Assembly: GCF_001748145.1 (NCBI RefSeq)
Contig: NZ_BCQA01000001.1
Coordinates: 930,001 to 994,000, forward strand
Source of the DNA: Bosea sp. BIWAKO-01
GTDB taxonomy: Bacteria > Pseudomonadota > Alphaproteobacteria > Rhizobiales > Beijerinckiaceae
Length of the DNA: 64,000 nucleotides
Direction: 5' to 3'
Shown here: one piece after another, positions 17,596 through 27,872 of the stretch
Numbering within the stretch: the stretch's first letter is position 1
Layout of the letters: every line of letters begins with the position of its first letter
Notes under the pieces: generated by a model
Seen by the model: the letters and a program-made list of their open reading frames with translations, nothing else
Database searches by the model: none
Told to the model about the DNA's origin: nothing
Position numbers and translations under genes: made by a program

Positions 17596-20500
17596 TCCAC
17601 AGGGCCGTGCCTCTGCCTTGCCCTCGCCACGACCGGTCGGTACGACTTGGTCTCCCGCCCCGCTTGAGCGCGGCCCACACTGTTACCGAGTCGCGCTTGT
17701 CCCCTCCTGACCGACTTCTCCGGTTTGGCCTCGCCTTTGTCGGCCTCGCACTCCTGTTCCTGCTGTCCCTGGCCGCGCCGGCCCAGGCCGTCGAGGCCGT
17801 CCGCGTCCCTGTCGACGCCCCGGTGATCGACCTGACCCATGTGGTCGAGCGCAACAAATCCGATGGCGACGTCATCCAGATATCGACCGCGCCGGGCCCC
17901 GACGGCATCGTGCGCCGGATCGCGGTCAGGGCACGCGAGTCGGGCGCACGGCCGGACTGGATCGTCTTCGCGCTCACAAATGATTCCGACGAGCAGATCG
18001 ACCGGCTGCTGGTCGCGCCGTTCCATCGCCTGATCGGCTCCGGCGTGATCTGGCCTGATCTCGGCGACACGCGGATCGAGGCCGTGACGGCGAGCCAGGG
18101 GCTTCGCCCCGAGCGCGAGGATAGCCCGGACGCTGACGTCTTCATGATCACGCTCGATCCGGGCACGACGGTGACCTTCGTCGCCGAGCTGAAATCTCCG
18201 AACCTGCCGCAGCTCTATCTGTTCGAGCAGGAGGCCTATCGCCAGAAGACCAACGGGCTGACGCTCTACAAGGGCATCATCATCGGCATCGCCGGCCTGC
18301 TCGCGCTCTTCCTGACCATCATCTTCGTGGTCAAGGGAGCGGTGATCTTCCCGGCCGCCGCCGCCCTGGCCTGGGCCGTTCTCGCCTATGCGGGGCTCGA
18401 TTTCGGCTTCTTCCAACGCATCTTCCCGCTGACGCCGGCAATCGAGCGCATCTACCGCGCCGGAGCCGAGGTGGTGCTGGCGGCGACGCTGCTCGTCTTC
18501 CTCTTCGCCTATCTCAATCTGTCGCGCTGGCATGTCCGCTACAGCCATGTGACGATCATCTGGATCCTCGGCCTGTTCGGCCTCGTCGGTCTGGCCGTCT
18601 TCGATGCCCCGATGGCGTCGGGCATCGCGCGCATCTCGATCGCCGCGGTCGCAGCCGTCGGCTTCGTGCTGATCCTGCACCTGGCGACGCATGGCTATGA
18701 ACGCGCCGTCATGCTGATCCCGACCTGGTTCCTGCTCGCGGTCTGGGTGACGGCGGCCGGGTTCACGGTCACCGGCCAGTTCCAGCGCGACCTCGTCGCG
18801 CCCGCCCTGATCGGTGGGCTGGTGCTGATCGTGCTGCTGATCGGCTTCACCGTCATCCAGCATGCCTTCGCCGGCGGTGCGTTGGCGCAGGGCCTTGTCT
18901 CCGACACCGAGCGGCGGGCGCTGGCGCTGTCGGGTTCCGGCGATCTCGTCTTCGACTGGGATGTCAGCGCCGACAAGATCTTCGTCTCGCCGCAGACAGA
19001 GACCCTGCTCGGCCTTCCGCGCGGCGCGCTCGAAGGTTCGGCGGCTCGCTGGCTTGAATACATGCATGTCTCCGATCGCGACCGCTATCGCGTCACGCTC
19101 GATGCCGTGCTGGAACAGCGGCGCGGCAAGCTGCAACTCGATTTCCGTCTGCGGGCCGCCAATGGCAGCTATCACTGGTTCAACCTCAAGGCCCGGCCCG
19201 TCATCGGCTCCAACGGCGAGGTCATCCGCGTGATCGGCACGCTCGCCGATGTCACCGAGCAGAGGACGGCGCAGGAGCGGCTGCTGCATGACGCGGTGCA
19301 CGACAACCTGACCGGCCTGCCCAACCGCAAGCTGTTCCAGGATCGCCTCGGCGCCGTCTTCGGCTTCTGCCGCGCCGACGACAATATCCGCCCGACGGTG
19401 CTCGTCATCGACATCGACCGCTTCAAGCAGGTCAACGAATCGGTCGGCTTCTCCGCGGGCGATTCGATCCTGCTGACGCTCGCCCGCAGGCTCGGCCGTC
19501 TGCTGCGGGCGCAGGACACGCTTGCCCGCATCGGCGGCGACACCTTCGCCATGATCCTTGTCTCCGAGCGGGACCCCGAGCGTATCCTGGCCTTGGCGGA
19601 ACTCGTTCGCCGCGCCGTCTCGACGCCGGTGACCTTCGCGGAACGCGAAATCTTCCTCACCCCCTCGATCGGGCTTGCGCTGTTCGACGCCTCGCCTGCG
19701 GCCCGCAAGGATGATGCTCTGAAGAACGCCGAGCTGGCGATGGCGCATGCCAAACGCCAGGGCGGCAACAAGATCGAGGTCTTCGTCCCCGCGATGCGGA
19801 CCGATCGCAACGATCGTCTTGCCCTGGAGAGCGACCTGCGTCGCGCCATCGAGCGCGGCGAGATTCAGGTGATGTACCAGCCCATCGTCAGGCTGGAGGA
19901 CCGGACCATCGCGGGCTTCGAGGCCCTGGTGCGCTGGGACCATCCGCGCGAGGGCCGGCTGCTGCCACAGGATTTCCTGGCGATCGCGGAGGAGACCGGG
20001 CTGATCGTCGATCTCGGCGTCTATGTGATGGACCGTACCGCACGCGAGCTCGCCGCCTGGCAGGCCGCGCTCGAGGTCGACCCGCCGATCTTCGCCAGCG
20101 TCAACGTCTCCAGCCGCCAGTTGCTGCGCCACGACCTGCTGCATGACGTCAAGACGGTGCTTGCGCGCCGGCGCGTCTTGCCGGGCACGCTCAAGCTCGA
20201 GATCACCGAAAGCCTGGTCATGGAGAATCCGGAATATGCCGCGCAGATGCTCTCACGCATCCGCGAACTCGGCGCCGGGCTCTCGCTCGATGATTTCGGC
20301 ACCGGCTATTCCTCGCTGTCCTATCTGCAGCGCTTTCCGTTCGACACGATCAAGGTCGATCAGAGCTTCGTGCGCCAGATGGGCAACGGGAAACCGCCGG
20401 TGATCCTGCGCTCGATCGTCCAGCTTGCCGCCGATCTGCGCATGGACGTCGTTGCCGAGGGCGCGGAGACGGAGTCGGATGCAATCGAGCTCTACCAGCT

Positions 20501-20606
20501 CGGCTGCCAATATGCGCAGGGCTATATCTTCGGACAGCCGATGAGCGCAGCCGAAGCCCGCAGGCTGGTGGGCGCGAGCGCCGCGTCCTCTTCGGAAGCA
20601 GCGTAA
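17592..20606 (+). CDS. Membrane sensor with PAS, degenerate GGDEF and EAL domains
   Basis: c-di-GMP signalling protein of 1004 aa. Order: signal peptide (to about residue 66, AQAVEA), a periplasmic sensor resembling 7TMR-DISM proteins, about seven membrane helices (roughly 225-435), PAS (about 455-560), GGDEF (about 570-730), EAL (about 750-995). The active loop is GGDTF (648-652), so Glu is replaced by Thr. The allosteric I-site RAQD (639-642) is intact. The EAL domain keeps E777 (EALVRW), KLEITES, D900-D901 (DDFGTGYSS) and VAEGAET, so phosphodiesterase activity is likely. It overlaps the GNAT gene. The long N-terminus before the signal peptide makes the start uncertain. Confidence 0.9.
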   Translation: MIHRAVPLPCPRHDRSVRLGLPPRLSAAHTVTESRLSPPDRLLRFGLAFVGLALLFLLSLAAPAQAVEAVRVPVDAPVIDLTHVVERNKSDGDVIQISTAPGPDGIVRRIAVRARESGARPDWIVFALTNDSDEQIDRLLVAPFHRLIGSGVIWPDLGDTRIEAVTASQGLRPEREDSPDADVFMITLDPGTTVTFVAELKSPNLPQLYLFEQEAYRQKTNGLTLYKGIIIGIAGLLALFLTIIFVVKGAVIFPAAAALAWAVLAYAGLDFGFFQRIFPLTPAIERIYRAGAEVVLAATLLVFLFAYLNLSRWHVRYSHVTIIWILGLFGLVGLAVFDAPMASGIARISIAAVAAVGFVLILHLATHGYERAVMLIPTWFLLAVWVTAAGFTVTGQFQRDLVAPALIGGLVLIVLLIGFTVIQHAFAGGALAQGLVSDTERRALALSGSGDLVFDWDVSADKIFVSPQTETLLGLPRGALEGSAARWLEYMHVSDRDRYRVTLDAVLEQRRGKLQLDFRLRAANGSYHWFNLKARPVIGSNGEVIRVIGTLADVTEQRTAQERLLHDAVHDNLTGLPNRKLFQDRLGAVFGFCRADDNIRPTVLVIDIDRFKQVNESVGFSAGDSILLTLARRLGRLLRAQDTLARIGGDTFAMILVSERDPERILALAELVRRAVSTPVTFAEREIFLTPSIGLALFDASPAARKDDALKNAELAMAHAKRQGGNKIEVFVPAMRTDRNDRLALESDLRRAIERGEIQVMYQPIVRLEDRTIAGFEALVRWDHPREGRLLPQDFLAIAEETGLIVDLGVYVMDRTARELAAWQAALEVDPPIFASVNVSSRQLLRHDLLHDVKTVLARRRVLPGTLKLEITESLVMENPEYAAQMLSRIRELGAGLSLDDFGTGYSSLSYLQRFPFDTIKVDQSFVRQMGNGKPPVILRSIVQLAADLRMDVVAEGAETESDAIELYQLGCQYAQGYIFGQPMSAAEARRLVGASAASSSEAA

Positions 20607-20607
20607 C

Positions 20608-20628
20608 CCCTCCCCTCTTCCGGGAGGG
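20608..20628. terminator. Short hairpin between convergent genes
   Basis: CCCTCCC (20608-20614) and GGGAGGG (20622-20628) pair around a 7-nt loop between the GGDEF/EAL gene and yqgE, which converge. There is no U tract, so it is a weak bidirectional terminator candidate. Confidence 0.35.
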
Positions 20629-20641
20629 AGGCCGGTGCCGC

Positions 20642-21253
20642 TCAGGCGTGTCCGGCCGTGCTGGACAGGAACGCGGGATCGATGCCGATCTTGTGCAGCG
20701 CGCGATTGTATTTGGTTTCGATGCTGTCGTCGAAGAGCAGCGCGGGGTCTGCGGCGCAGTGCAGCCAGCCATTCGACTGGATCTCGGATTCCAGCTGACC
20801 CGCTCCCCAGCCCGCATAGCCAAGAGCAAGCACCGCGTTCTCCGGACCGCTGCCGATGGCAATGGCCCGCAGGATATCCAATGTCGCCGTCAGGCAGATG
20901 CCGTTGTCGATCGGCAAGGTCGCCGATTCCAGGAAGAAGTCCGAGGAATGCAGCACGAAGCCTCGCTTCGTTTCCACCGGTCCGCCGCGCAGCACCCGCA
21001 TCCGCTCGGCCTGGCTCGGCAGGCGAATCAGCTCTTCCGAGGGAATCACGTCGAGCTGGACCAGCAGATCAGGGAACCGCGTGTCCGGCGCCGGCTTGTT
21101 GAGGATGATGCCCATGGCGCCATCCTCGGAATGCGCACAGATATAGACCACGCTGCGGCTAAAACGCGTGTCAGTCATGCCGGGCATGGCGATCAGGCAC
21201 TGCCCGTCGAGATAGCTGCGGCCGCTGACGCGTTGGCTGGATCCGATCTTCAT
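20642..21253 (-). CDS. YqgE/AlgH family protein (DUF179)
   Basis: The product is 203 aa. It starts with the family block [20 protein letters not shown] and [20 protein letters not shown], and has GGPVE and a C-terminal [11 protein letters not shown]. The family is widespread and structurally known, but its function is unproven. It stands alone, convergent with the GGDEF/EAL gene and divergent from the DsbD-alpha-like gene. Confidence 0.93.
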   Translation of the reverse strand: MKIGSSQRVSGRSYLDGQCLIAMPGMTDTRFSRSVVYICAHSEDGAMGIILNKPAPDTRFPDLLVQLDVIPSEELIRLPSQAERMRVLRGGPVETKRGFVLHSSDFFLESATLPIDNGICLTATLDILRAIAIGSGPENAVLALGYAGWGAGQLESEIQSNGWLHCAADPALLFDDSIETKYNRALHKIGIDPAFLSSTAGHA

Positions 21254-21429
21254 ACCGCCATGCTAAATCCAATCGGCCCGGCTGGAAACCGGTGTCCTTG
21301 AAAATGCCGACACCGCGATTGCGCCCCAATCATGCGGCATAAGATGAATGGCTGCATGTCACATGATTGCCAGCAGATGTGAGAGAGATTGTTTCGCTTT
21401 TTGCAGACGCATTCCCTAAGACGGTCATC

Positions 21430-22281
21430 GTGAAGTCGGCATTGCTCTCACTCGCGCTCGCCGCGCTGGCGTTCAGCGCTCCTGCTCAGGCGCAGGAGGC
21501 GGCGGTTTCGTCATGGTCCCGCAGCACGCATTCCTCGATCCGCCTGATCGCCGGAGCGACGGCCCCCTCGGGCAAGCAACGCATCGGCGTCGAGATCACC
21601 ATGGCGCCAGGCTACAAGACCTATTGGCGCAATCCCGGCGATTCCGGCGTTCCTCCCTCCTTCGACTGGAGCGGCTCCACCAATGTCGGTGGCCTCGACG
21701 TGCGCTGGCCCGCGCCGGAACGCTTCGAGGACGGCACCGGCTTTTCGATCGGCTATGTCGGCGAGGTCGTGGTGCCGGTGTCGGTGCAGCCGGTCGACCC
21801 CAGCAAGCCGGTCTTGGTCGTGCTCAAGCTCGACTATGCCGTCTGCGAGAAGATGTGCATTCCCGCCAAGGGCGAGGCCCAGCTGTGGCTCGAGCCCGGC
21901 GTGACCTCGGTAACCTCGCCGCGGCTCGAGAGCTTCGAGGCGCGGGTGCCGATTCCCGTCAAGCTTGGGCCGCACAAGGAGAAGATCTCGGTGATCGAGG
22001 TGCTGCCGGGCGAGGCCGGGCCTGAGCCCAAGGTCAAGCTCGTGCTGCAGGCTCCGCCGGACGGCGCGATCGAGGATGTCTTCGTCGAGGGGCCGGGCGC
22101 CTGGTCCTTCAGCAAGCCAGTCCTGAAGCCGCAGGCCGATGGCACGGTGCTCGCCCATGTCCGAATTACCGACCGTCCCAAGGGCGCCGCGGGGCCGGTG
22201 CCCTTCATCGTGACGGTGCGCGGCAAACCGGCGGCGGTCGAGACGCGGCTTGAACTCGACATCCCGGTCGCCAAGCCCTAA
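21430..22281 (+). CDS. Secreted DsbD-alpha-like protein
   Basis: The product is 283 aa with a signal peptide (KSALLSLALAALAFSAPAQAQ). The mature part resembles the periplasmic alpha domain of the disulfide reductase DsbD: GYKTYWRNPGDSG, then LDYAVCEKMCIPAKGEAQL with a Cys pair. The DsbD membrane and thioredoxin parts are absent, so it may accept electrons from a separate CcdA-like protein; that is an inference. The GTG at 21430 is preferred because it places the signal peptide at the terminus; the open frame continues upstream to a TTG. Confidence 0.78.
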   Translation: MKSALLSLALAALAFSAPAQAQEAAVSSWSRSTHSSIRLIAGATAPSGKQRIGVEITMAPGYKTYWRNPGDSGVPPSFDWSGSTNVGGLDVRWPAPERFEDGTGFSIGYVGEVVVPVSVQPVDPSKPVLVVLKLDYAVCEKMCIPAKGEAQLWLEPGVTSVTSPRLESFEARVPIPVKLGPHKEKISVIEVLPGEAGPEPKVKLVLQAPPDGAIEDVFVEGPGAWSFSKPVLKPQADGTVLAHVRITDRPKGAAGPVPFIVTVRGKPAAVETRLELDIPVAKP

Positions 22282-22327
22282 TCCCTGACCGAGCGGCGAA
22301 GGCCGCATGGCTCACGGAGAACAGGCG

Positions 22328-22813
22328 ATGACGATCAAGGTGGGTGACAAGCTTCCGCAGGCGACGTTCCGCGTGATGACGGCGGACGGCCCGGCAGCGA
22401 AGACGACCGAAGACCTGTTCAAGGGCAAGAAAGTGGTGCTGTTCGCAGTGCCGGGCGCCTTCACGCCGACCTGCCACAAGAATCACCTGCCCGGCTATCT
22501 CGCCAAGGCTGCAGAGATCAAGGGCAAGGGCGTCGACGCCATCATGGTGACCGGCGTCAACGACGTCTTCGTCATGGATGCATGGTCGAAGGCAACGGGC
22601 GCAGTCGGCGTCATCGAGTTCCTCTCGGACGGCAATGCCGATTTCGCCAAGGAGATCGGGCTTTCGCTCGACGGTTCGGGCTTCGGTCTCGGAACCCGCT
22701 CGCAGCGCTATTCGATGATCGTCGAGAACGGCGTGGTCGAGGCTCTCAATGTCGAAGACGCACCGGGCAAGGCCGACGTCTCCGGCGCCGAGGAAATGCT
22801 GAAGCAACTCTGA
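22328..22813 (+). CDS. Peroxiredoxin, Prx5/AhpE-like
   Basis: Thiol peroxidase of 161 aa. The peroxidatic Cys is C49 in VPGAFTPTCHKNHLPGY. No second Cys is present, so a glutathione or glutaredoxin partner is likely for recycling. LSDGNADFAKEIGL and GTRSQRYSMIVENG are typical of the family. The ATG at 22328 has GGAGA about seven bases before it. It follows the DsbD-alpha-like gene by 46 bases, perhaps as a redox pair, and ends in a terminator. Confidence 0.94.
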   Translation: MTIKVGDKLPQATFRVMTADGPAAKTTEDLFKGKKVVLFAVPGAFTPTCHKNHLPGYLAKAAEIKGKGVDAIMVTGVNDVFVMDAWSKATGAVGVIEFLSDGNADFAKEIGLSLDGSGFGLGTRSQRYSMIVENGVVEALNVEDAPGKADVSGAEEMLKQL

Positions 22814-22830
22814 GCGCTTCGCGCATGATG

Positions 22831-22863
22831 AAGCCCGCCCGGCACGCGCCGCGCGGGCTTTTT
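22831..22863 (+). terminator. Intrinsic terminator after the peroxiredoxin gene
   Basis: AAGCCCGC (22831-22838) pairs with GCGGGCTT (22853-22860), followed by TTT. The U tract is short but the stem is strong and starts 17 bases after the stop. Confidence 0.75.
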
Positions 22864-22963
22864 CATGCCTTCTGCAACGATGCTGATCGAAAGCATGGCG
22901 CTTTGTCATGTGACAGATGCCGAGCCCCCGGGCTAGCGTGACAGCGCTATTGGGAGAGGCTGC

Positions 22964-23413
22964 ATGTCCGAGATCACCATCCGCCCGCTCGTCGCGAGCG
23001 ACCGTACCGCCTGGGGACCGCTCTGGCAGGGCTACCTGACCTTCTACAAGTCGAGCCTGCCGGAAGAGATCCATGACCTGACCTTCGCCCGTCTCACAGG
23101 CGGCAAGGAGCCGATGGGTGGGTTCATCGCCGAACGTGACGGCAAGGCAGTCGGCATCGTGCACTGGGTCACGCACCGCACCACCTGGAGCGCCAAGGAT
23201 ATCTGCTATCTGCAGGATCTGTTCGTCAGCCCGGATATTCGTGGCGGCGGCGGCGGCCGCAAGCTGATCGAGGCCGTGCGGCAGATGGCCGAGGCCAAGG
23301 GCTGTTTCCGCGTCTACTGGCAGACGCATGAGACCAATCTCCAGGCCCGTGAGCTCTACGACAAGGTCGCCGACCTCTCGGGCTTCCTGGTCTACCGTCA
23401 GCCGCTCGGCTGA
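22964..23413 (+). CDS. GNAT family acetyltransferase
   Basis: The product is 149 aa. The acetyl-CoA site is LQDLFVSPDIRGGGGGRKLIEAV and the C-terminus contains YWQTHETNLQARELYDKVA. The substrate is unknown. It is an isolated gene, convergent with rnhA; a 12-base palindrome, GCCCGGCCGGGC, lies between the two genes. Confidence 0.88.
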   Translation: MSEITIRPLVASDRTAWGPLWQGYLTFYKSSLPEEIHDLTFARLTGGKEPMGGFIAERDGKAVGIVHWVTHRTTWSAKDICYLQDLFVSPDIRGGGGGRKLIEAVRQMAEAKGCFRVYWQTHETNLQARELYDKVADLSGFLVYRQPLG

Positions 23414-23429
23414 CGGGCCCGGCCGGGCT

Positions 23430-23876
23430 CTATCGCCCAGACTTGAACGGCGCCATGCCGGCGCGGGCGAGCGCGTCGGCGCGCTCGTTCATTTCGTCGC
23501 CGGCGTGGCCCTTGACCCATTTCCACTCGATCTTGTGGCGGCCGAGTGCGGCGTCGAGGCGCTTCCAGAGCTCCTCGTTCTTCACCGGCTTCCGGTCAGC
23601 GGTCTTCCAGCCATTCTTCTTCCAGCCATGGATCCAGCCAGTGATGCCCTGGCGCAGGTACTGGCTGTCGGTATGCAGCGCCACCGTGCAGGGCCGCGTC
23701 AGCGTCTCGAGCGCGGAGATCGCGGCCATCAGCTCCATGCGATTGTTCGTGGTCATTTGCTCGCCACCCGAGAGCTCGCGCGCCTTGCCATTGTAGCTGA
23801 GGATCGCGCCCCAGCCCCCTGGGCCGGGATTGCCCGAGCAGGCCCCGTCGGTCCAGATCTCTACTGTATCGCTCAT
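23430..23876 (-). CDS. rnhA: Ribonuclease HI
   Basis: Cleaves RNA in RNA-DNA hybrids. The product is 148 aa. Catalytic residues fall at the same numbers as in E. coli: D10 ([13 protein letters not shown]), E48, D70 (HTDSQY), H124 and D134. It overlaps the thrB stop by ATGA, an arrangement common in this order. Confidence 0.97.
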   Translation of the reverse strand: MSDTVEIWTDGACSGNPGPGGWGAILSYNGKARELSGGEQMTTNNRMELMAAISALETLTRPCTVALHTDSQYLRQGITGWIHGWKKNGWKTADRKPVKNEELWKRLDAALGRHKIEWKWVKGHAGDEMNERADALARAGMAPFKSGR

Positions 23877-24838
23877 CGTTTCAGGCCGTATTCGCGGGCG
23901 TCACCGACGCGCTGGTGGAAGGCAAGTTTGCGGTCGTATTCGAGCGGATCGAGCGGCTTGACCAGTGCGCCCGGCGGAACATTCAGCCAGTCCACCAGCC
24001 GGGTCAGCAGGAAGCGCAAGGCTGAACCGCGACACAGCGCCGGAAGCGCCTCGACCTCTGCGGAGGTCAGGGGGCGCACGCTTTCATAGCCCGCGAGGAT
24101 CGCCTGCCCCTTGGTGAGATTGAACGAAGCATCGGCCTCGAAGCACCAGGCATTCAGGCAGATCGCGAGATCATAGGCGAAGGCGTCGGTGCAGGCGAAA
24201 TAGAAGTCGATCAGCCCCGACAGCCGGTCCTTGATGAAGAAGACATTATTGGGAAAGAGATCGGCATGGATGACGCCGCGCGGCAGGCTCTGCGGCCAGT
24301 TGGCCTCGTGGAACGCGATTTCCGCCATCACGCGCTTGGCCAGTCCAGGCGAGACTGCCTCGGCCCCGGCACCGGCCTGTTCCGCCAGCGGTCGCCAGCC
24401 GGCGACGGACAGATCATTGGACCGGGTCATGCCGAAGCCCTCGCCAGCCTTGTGCAGGAGTGCCAGTCCACGCCCGACCTCAGCGCAATGAGCAGCCGTC
24501 GGGCGACGCACGGAGAGACCATCAAGGAAGGTCACGATCGCCGCTGGCCGCCCCGCGAGCCGGCTCACCGCCAGACCGTCCTGCGCCTTGACCGGCAGCG
24601 GGCAGATCAGCCCGCGCTCGGCCAGATGCTCCATCAGTCCGAGGAAGAACGGCAGATCAGCCGCACTCACCCGCTCTTCGTAGAGCGTCAGGATGAAGAA
24701 GCCCTGCGTGGTATGGAGCAGGAAATTGGAGTTCGAGACCCCCTCGGCAATGCCCTTGACCGCCAGCAGATCGCCAATGCCGTAGCGCGCCACGAAGGCA
24801 GCCATCTCATCGTCGGGCACTTCAGTATAGACGGCCAA
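23873..24838 (-). CDS. thrB: Homoserine kinase
   Basis: Choline-kinase-fold type II ThrB, which phosphorylates homoserine to feed threonine synthase. The product is 321 aa. [14 protein letters not shown] holds the catalytic Asp, and [19 protein letters not shown] the Mg-binding Asp. It lies in an ispH-thrB-rnhA run with seven bases after ispH and a 4-base overlap with rnhA. thrC is about 9 kb away. Confidence 0.95.
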   Translation of the reverse strand: MAVYTEVPDDEMAAFVARYGIGDLLAVKGIAEGVSNSNFLLHTTQGFFILTLYEERVSAADLPFFLGLMEHLAERGLICPLPVKAQDGLAVSRLAGRPAAIVTFLDGLSVRRPTAAHCAEVGRGLALLHKAGEGFGMTRSNDLSVAGWRPLAEQAGAGAEAVSPGLAKRVMAEIAFHEANWPQSLPRGVIHADLFPNNVFFIKDRLSGLIDFYFACTDAFAYDLAICLNAWCFEADASFNLTKGQAILAGYESVRPLTSAEVEALPALCRGSALRFLLTRLVDWLNVPPGALVKPLDPLEYDRKLAFHQRVGDAREYGLKR

Positions 24839-24844
24839 ATTCGC

Positions 24845-25816
24845 TCACTCGGCCGCATTCGGCGCAGGCTCGCCGCGCAGTTCGCGCGGCAGGGGGAAGA
24901 AGACGCTTTCATCCGCTGTCGAGACAGTCTCGACGCGGACTTCATAGCGCTCCGCAAAGGCATCGATGATCTCTTCGACCAGCACCTCGGGGGCGCTGGC
25001 GCCCGCCGTGATGCCCAGCCGCTTGATCGCACCGAAGATCGACCAGTCGATCTCGTCGGCCCGCAGCACCAGCCGTGCGGAGGGGCAACCGGCGCGCTCG
25101 GCGACTTCGCGCAGGCGCTGCGAATTGGAGGAGTTGGGCGAGCCGACGACCAGAAGTCCGTCAACCAGCGGGGCAACCCGCTTCACCGCCTCCTGGCGGT
25201 TCGTGGTGGCGTAGCAGATATCTTCCTTGTGCGGCGCGATCAGCTCCGGGAACCGCGCCTGCAGCGCCTGGACGATGCCGCGTGTGTCATCCACCGAAAG
25301 CGTGGTCTGGGTGACATAGGCGAGCGGCTGCCCGGCGGGAGGAGCAAGCTGCGCCACGTCGTCCAGCGTCTCGATCAGCGTGATCGCTCCCGCAGCCAAC
25401 TGGCCCATCGTGCCGATGACCTCGGGATGGCCGGCATGGCCGACGAGCAGGATATGGCGGCCGCGCTTGTGATGAACCTCGGCCTCGCGATGCACCTTGG
25501 TGACCAGCGGGCAGGTCGCGTCGATGGCGAAGAGCGTCCGCGACGCTGCTTCGGCAGGAACCGATTTCGGCACGCCATGGGCCGAAAAGATCACCGGGCG
25601 GGTGGTGTCGGGTACCTCCGACAATTCCGCGACGAAGACCGCGCCTTTGCGCTTCAGCGATTCGACGACGTATTTGTTGTGCACGATCTCGTGGCGCACA
25701 TAGACCGGCGCACCGTGCAGCGCGAGCACCTTCTCGACCGCGTCGATGGCGCGCACGACCCCGGCGCAAAAACCGCGCGGGGCACAAAGCAGGATGTCGA
25801 GCGGCGGCTTGGTCAC
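24845..25816 (-). CDS. ispH: 4-hydroxy-3-methylbut-2-enyl diphosphate reductase
   Basis: Iron-sulfur enzyme of the last step of the MEP isoprenoid pathway. The product is 323 aa. The three cluster Cys lie in [15 protein letters not shown] (first of the two), [11 protein letters not shown] and [10 protein letters not shown]. Conserved AHGVPKSVP and [11 protein letters not shown] are present. It uses a GTG start at 25816. First gene of the ispH-thrB-rnhA unit. Confidence 0.97.
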   Translation of the reverse strand: MTKPPLDILLCAPRGFCAGVVRAIDAVEKVLALHGAPVYVRHEIVHNKYVVESLKRKGAVFVAELSEVPDTTRPVIFSAHGVPKSVPAEAASRTLFAIDATCPLVTKVHREAEVHHKRGRHILLVGHAGHPEVIGTMGQLAAGAITLIETLDDVAQLAPPAGQPLAYVTQTTLSVDDTRGIVQALQARFPELIAPHKEDICYATTNRQEAVKRVAPLVDGLLVVGSPNSSNSQRLREVAERAGCPSARLVLRADEIDWSIFGAIKRLGITAGASAPEVLVEEIIDAFAERYEVRVETVSTADESVFFPLPRELRGEPAPNAAE

Positions 25817-26012
25817 GCAGTTTCGAGGCCTCGGAAATGGTCAGCGCCTTCTTTCGGCGTGTGCTCTGCGATGTCAAGGAAGAGCAGCGCCGCAGGACGT
25901 GACGGGCCGTTGCGCAACTCGCCCCTCGCAGCGCAGCAAGGAAGAGCCTAGATAGGCAGCACGGTCGGCTGTGGCGCTTGCGCGAGCCTGATTTCCACAA
26001 CGAAGAGTTCCC

Positions 26013-27872
26013 ATGGCCGACGCCAGTCACACGAGTTACCTGCCGCCGATCCTGATTTTCTGTGCAGGCGCAGTCATTGCCGTGCCGCTGTTTCGTCGTC
26101 TCGGCCAGTCTGCCGTGCTCGGCTACCTTGCGGCTGGCATCGCGATCGGCCCTTCGGTGCTCGCCCTGGTCAATGACCCGGACGCGATCCGGGGCACCGC
26201 CGAGATCGGTGTCGTGCTGCTGCTATTCCTGGTTGGGCTGGAGCTTCAGCCGTCGCGCCTCTACTCGATGCGCAAGGACATCCTCGGCGCCGGCCTCGCG
26301 CAAATGGCGCTCAGCGCGACGGCGATCGGGCTCGTTGGCTGGAAATTCGGTCTCTCCGTCGGCGGCGCCATCGCGGTGGGGCTCGCGCTCGCCCTGTCTG
26401 CGACATCGATAGCTCTGCAGGTCCTGGAGGAGCGCGGCGACGGCAGCGAAACCTATGGCCGGCGCACCTTCTCGATCCTGCTGTTCCAGGATATCTCGAT
26501 CGCTCCGGCGCTGGCGCTGCTCCCCTTGCTGGCGACCACGGGCGCGCAGAACCATAGCGGCGCTCCAGCACTCGCGGGATTGGGCCTCGCCCTGCTCGCC
26601 GTCGCGCTGCTCGTGCTGGTGGGACGCTACCTGCTCAATCCGTTCTTTCGGATCCTCGCCAGCACCGGCGCGAAGGACGTGATGACCGCGGCCGCGCTGC
26701 TGATCGTGCTCGGTGCCGCGATGCTGATGGAGCGGGTCGGCCTCTCCATGGCCATGGGCGCCTTCCTCGCCGGAGTGCTGCTGGCGGACTCGCATTTCCG
26801 GCACGAGCTCGAAGCCGATATCGAGCCGTTCCGCGGCGTGCTGCTCGGCCTGTTCTTCATGGCGGTCGGCATGTCGCTCGACCTCCAGCTGGTTTTCGAC
26901 AACGCACTGCTTCTGGCGCTCGCAGCGCCATTGCTGGTCGCCTTCAAGATCGTGGTCGCGGCAACGATCCTGCGCGTCTCCTGCTCGTCGAGCACCGAGG
27001 CCATACGGGCCGGCGCCCTGCTCTCGCCAGCGGGCGAGTTCGCCTTCGTTCTCCTGCCGCTTGGTGCTGCGCTCGGGCTGCTCAACACCCAGCAGGCGGC
27101 CCTGGCGACATCGCTCGCCGCACTCTCGATGCTGATCGGGCCGGTTGCCGCCAAGCTGATCGATCTCTGGCTGAGCAGGCGCGCCGGCCCTGCGGAAACC
27201 ATGGAAGAGGATTTCGAGGGTGCCGGCGGCTCCGTCATGGTCATCGGGTTTGGCCGGTTCGGACAAGTGGTGACCCAGGCGCTGCTGCTGCAGCATATCC
27301 CGGTGACGATCATCGACTCCAATGTCGAGCGCATCCGGTCGGCGTCCAAATTCGGTTTTCGTATCTATTACGGCGACGGCACGAGGCTCGACGTGCTGCG
27401 TGCTGCCGGCGCCGGGAAGGCCAAGATCATCTGCATCTGCATCGACAATCGCGAAGCGGCCTTGCGGATCGTCGAAATGGCGAGGGCCGAATTCCCCTCC
27501 GCACGGCTGCATGTGCGGGCCTATGACCGTGTCCATGCGATCGAGTTGATGAAGGCCGATGTCGACTTCCAGATGCGCGAAACCTTCGAGTCTGCGCTTG
27601 GCTTCGGGCGGGTGACGCTGGAAAGCCTTGGCCTCAGCTATGACGAAGCCAGCCTGGTCATCGACAGCGTCCGCGACCGCGACGCCCAGCGCATGGAGAT
27701 CCAGTATCACGAGGGCATCGCCGCCGGCATCCAGAAGGTGCCCCGCGTCTCGCCGGAACCTCTGGTTCAGCCGAAGGCCAAGTCCAAGGCACTTACCGAG
27801 GAGACGCGCGAGGTCATCGAGGATGGCGGAGCTGAAGTTGCGGTCGGTGGCGTCGGGGAACCGGAACGGTGA
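26013..27872 (+). CDS. Kef-type monovalent cation:proton antiporter with TrkA-N domain
   Basis: Inner-membrane CPA2-type antiporter of 619 aa. About 12 membrane helices cover residues 10-385, with GLELQPSRLYSMRKD and FMAVGMSLDL. A TrkA-N NAD-binding domain at about 408-525 (MVIGFGRFGQVVTQALL, GDGTRLDVLRAAGA) probably gates transport. Close to KefB/KefC, which export K+ on glutathione-adduct signals; I see nothing that proves glutathione control here. It overlaps the MATE gene by GTGA. Confidence 0.92.
   Translation: MADASHTSYLPPILIFCAGAVIAVPLFRRLGQSAVLGYLAAGIAIGPSVLALVNDPDAIRGTAEIGVVLLLFLVGLELQPSRLYSMRKDILGAGLAQMALSATAIGLVGWKFGLSVGGAIAVGLALALSATSIALQVLEERGDGSETYGRRTFSILLFQDISIAPALALLPLLATTGAQNHSGAPALAGLGLALLAVALLVLVGRYLLNPFFRILASTGAKDVMTAAALLIVLGAAMLMERVGLSMAMGAFLAGVLLADSHFRHELEADIEPFRGVLLGLFFMAVGMSLDLQLVFDNALLLALAAPLLVAFKIVVAATILRVSCSSSTEAIRAGALLSPAGEFAFVLLPLGAALGLLNTQQAALATSLAALSMLIGPVAAKLIDLWLSRRAGPAETMEEDFEGAGGSVMVIGFGRFGQVVTQALLLQHIPVTIIDSNVERIRSASKFGFRIYYGDGTRLDVLRAAGAGKAKIICICIDNREAALRIVEMARAEFPSARLHVRAYDRVHAIELMKADVDFQMRETFESALGFGRVTLESLGLSYDEASLVIDSVRDRDAQRMEIQYHEGIAAGIQKVPRVSPEPLVQPKAKSKALTEETREVIEDGGAEVAVGGVGEPER

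Noticed and set aside
17535-20144. 869-codon open frame on the minus strand opposite the GGDEF/EAL gene
   Set aside because: Composition is rich in Arg, Asp, His and Gln with no recognisable domain. The plus strand carries clear PAS, GGDEF and EAL motifs, so this is a GC-driven shadow.
23417-23428. GCCCGGCCGGGC palindrome between a GNAT gene and rnhA
   Set aside because: It has no loop and no U tract. In GC-rich DNA such a short palindrome is expected by chance, so I did not call a terminator.
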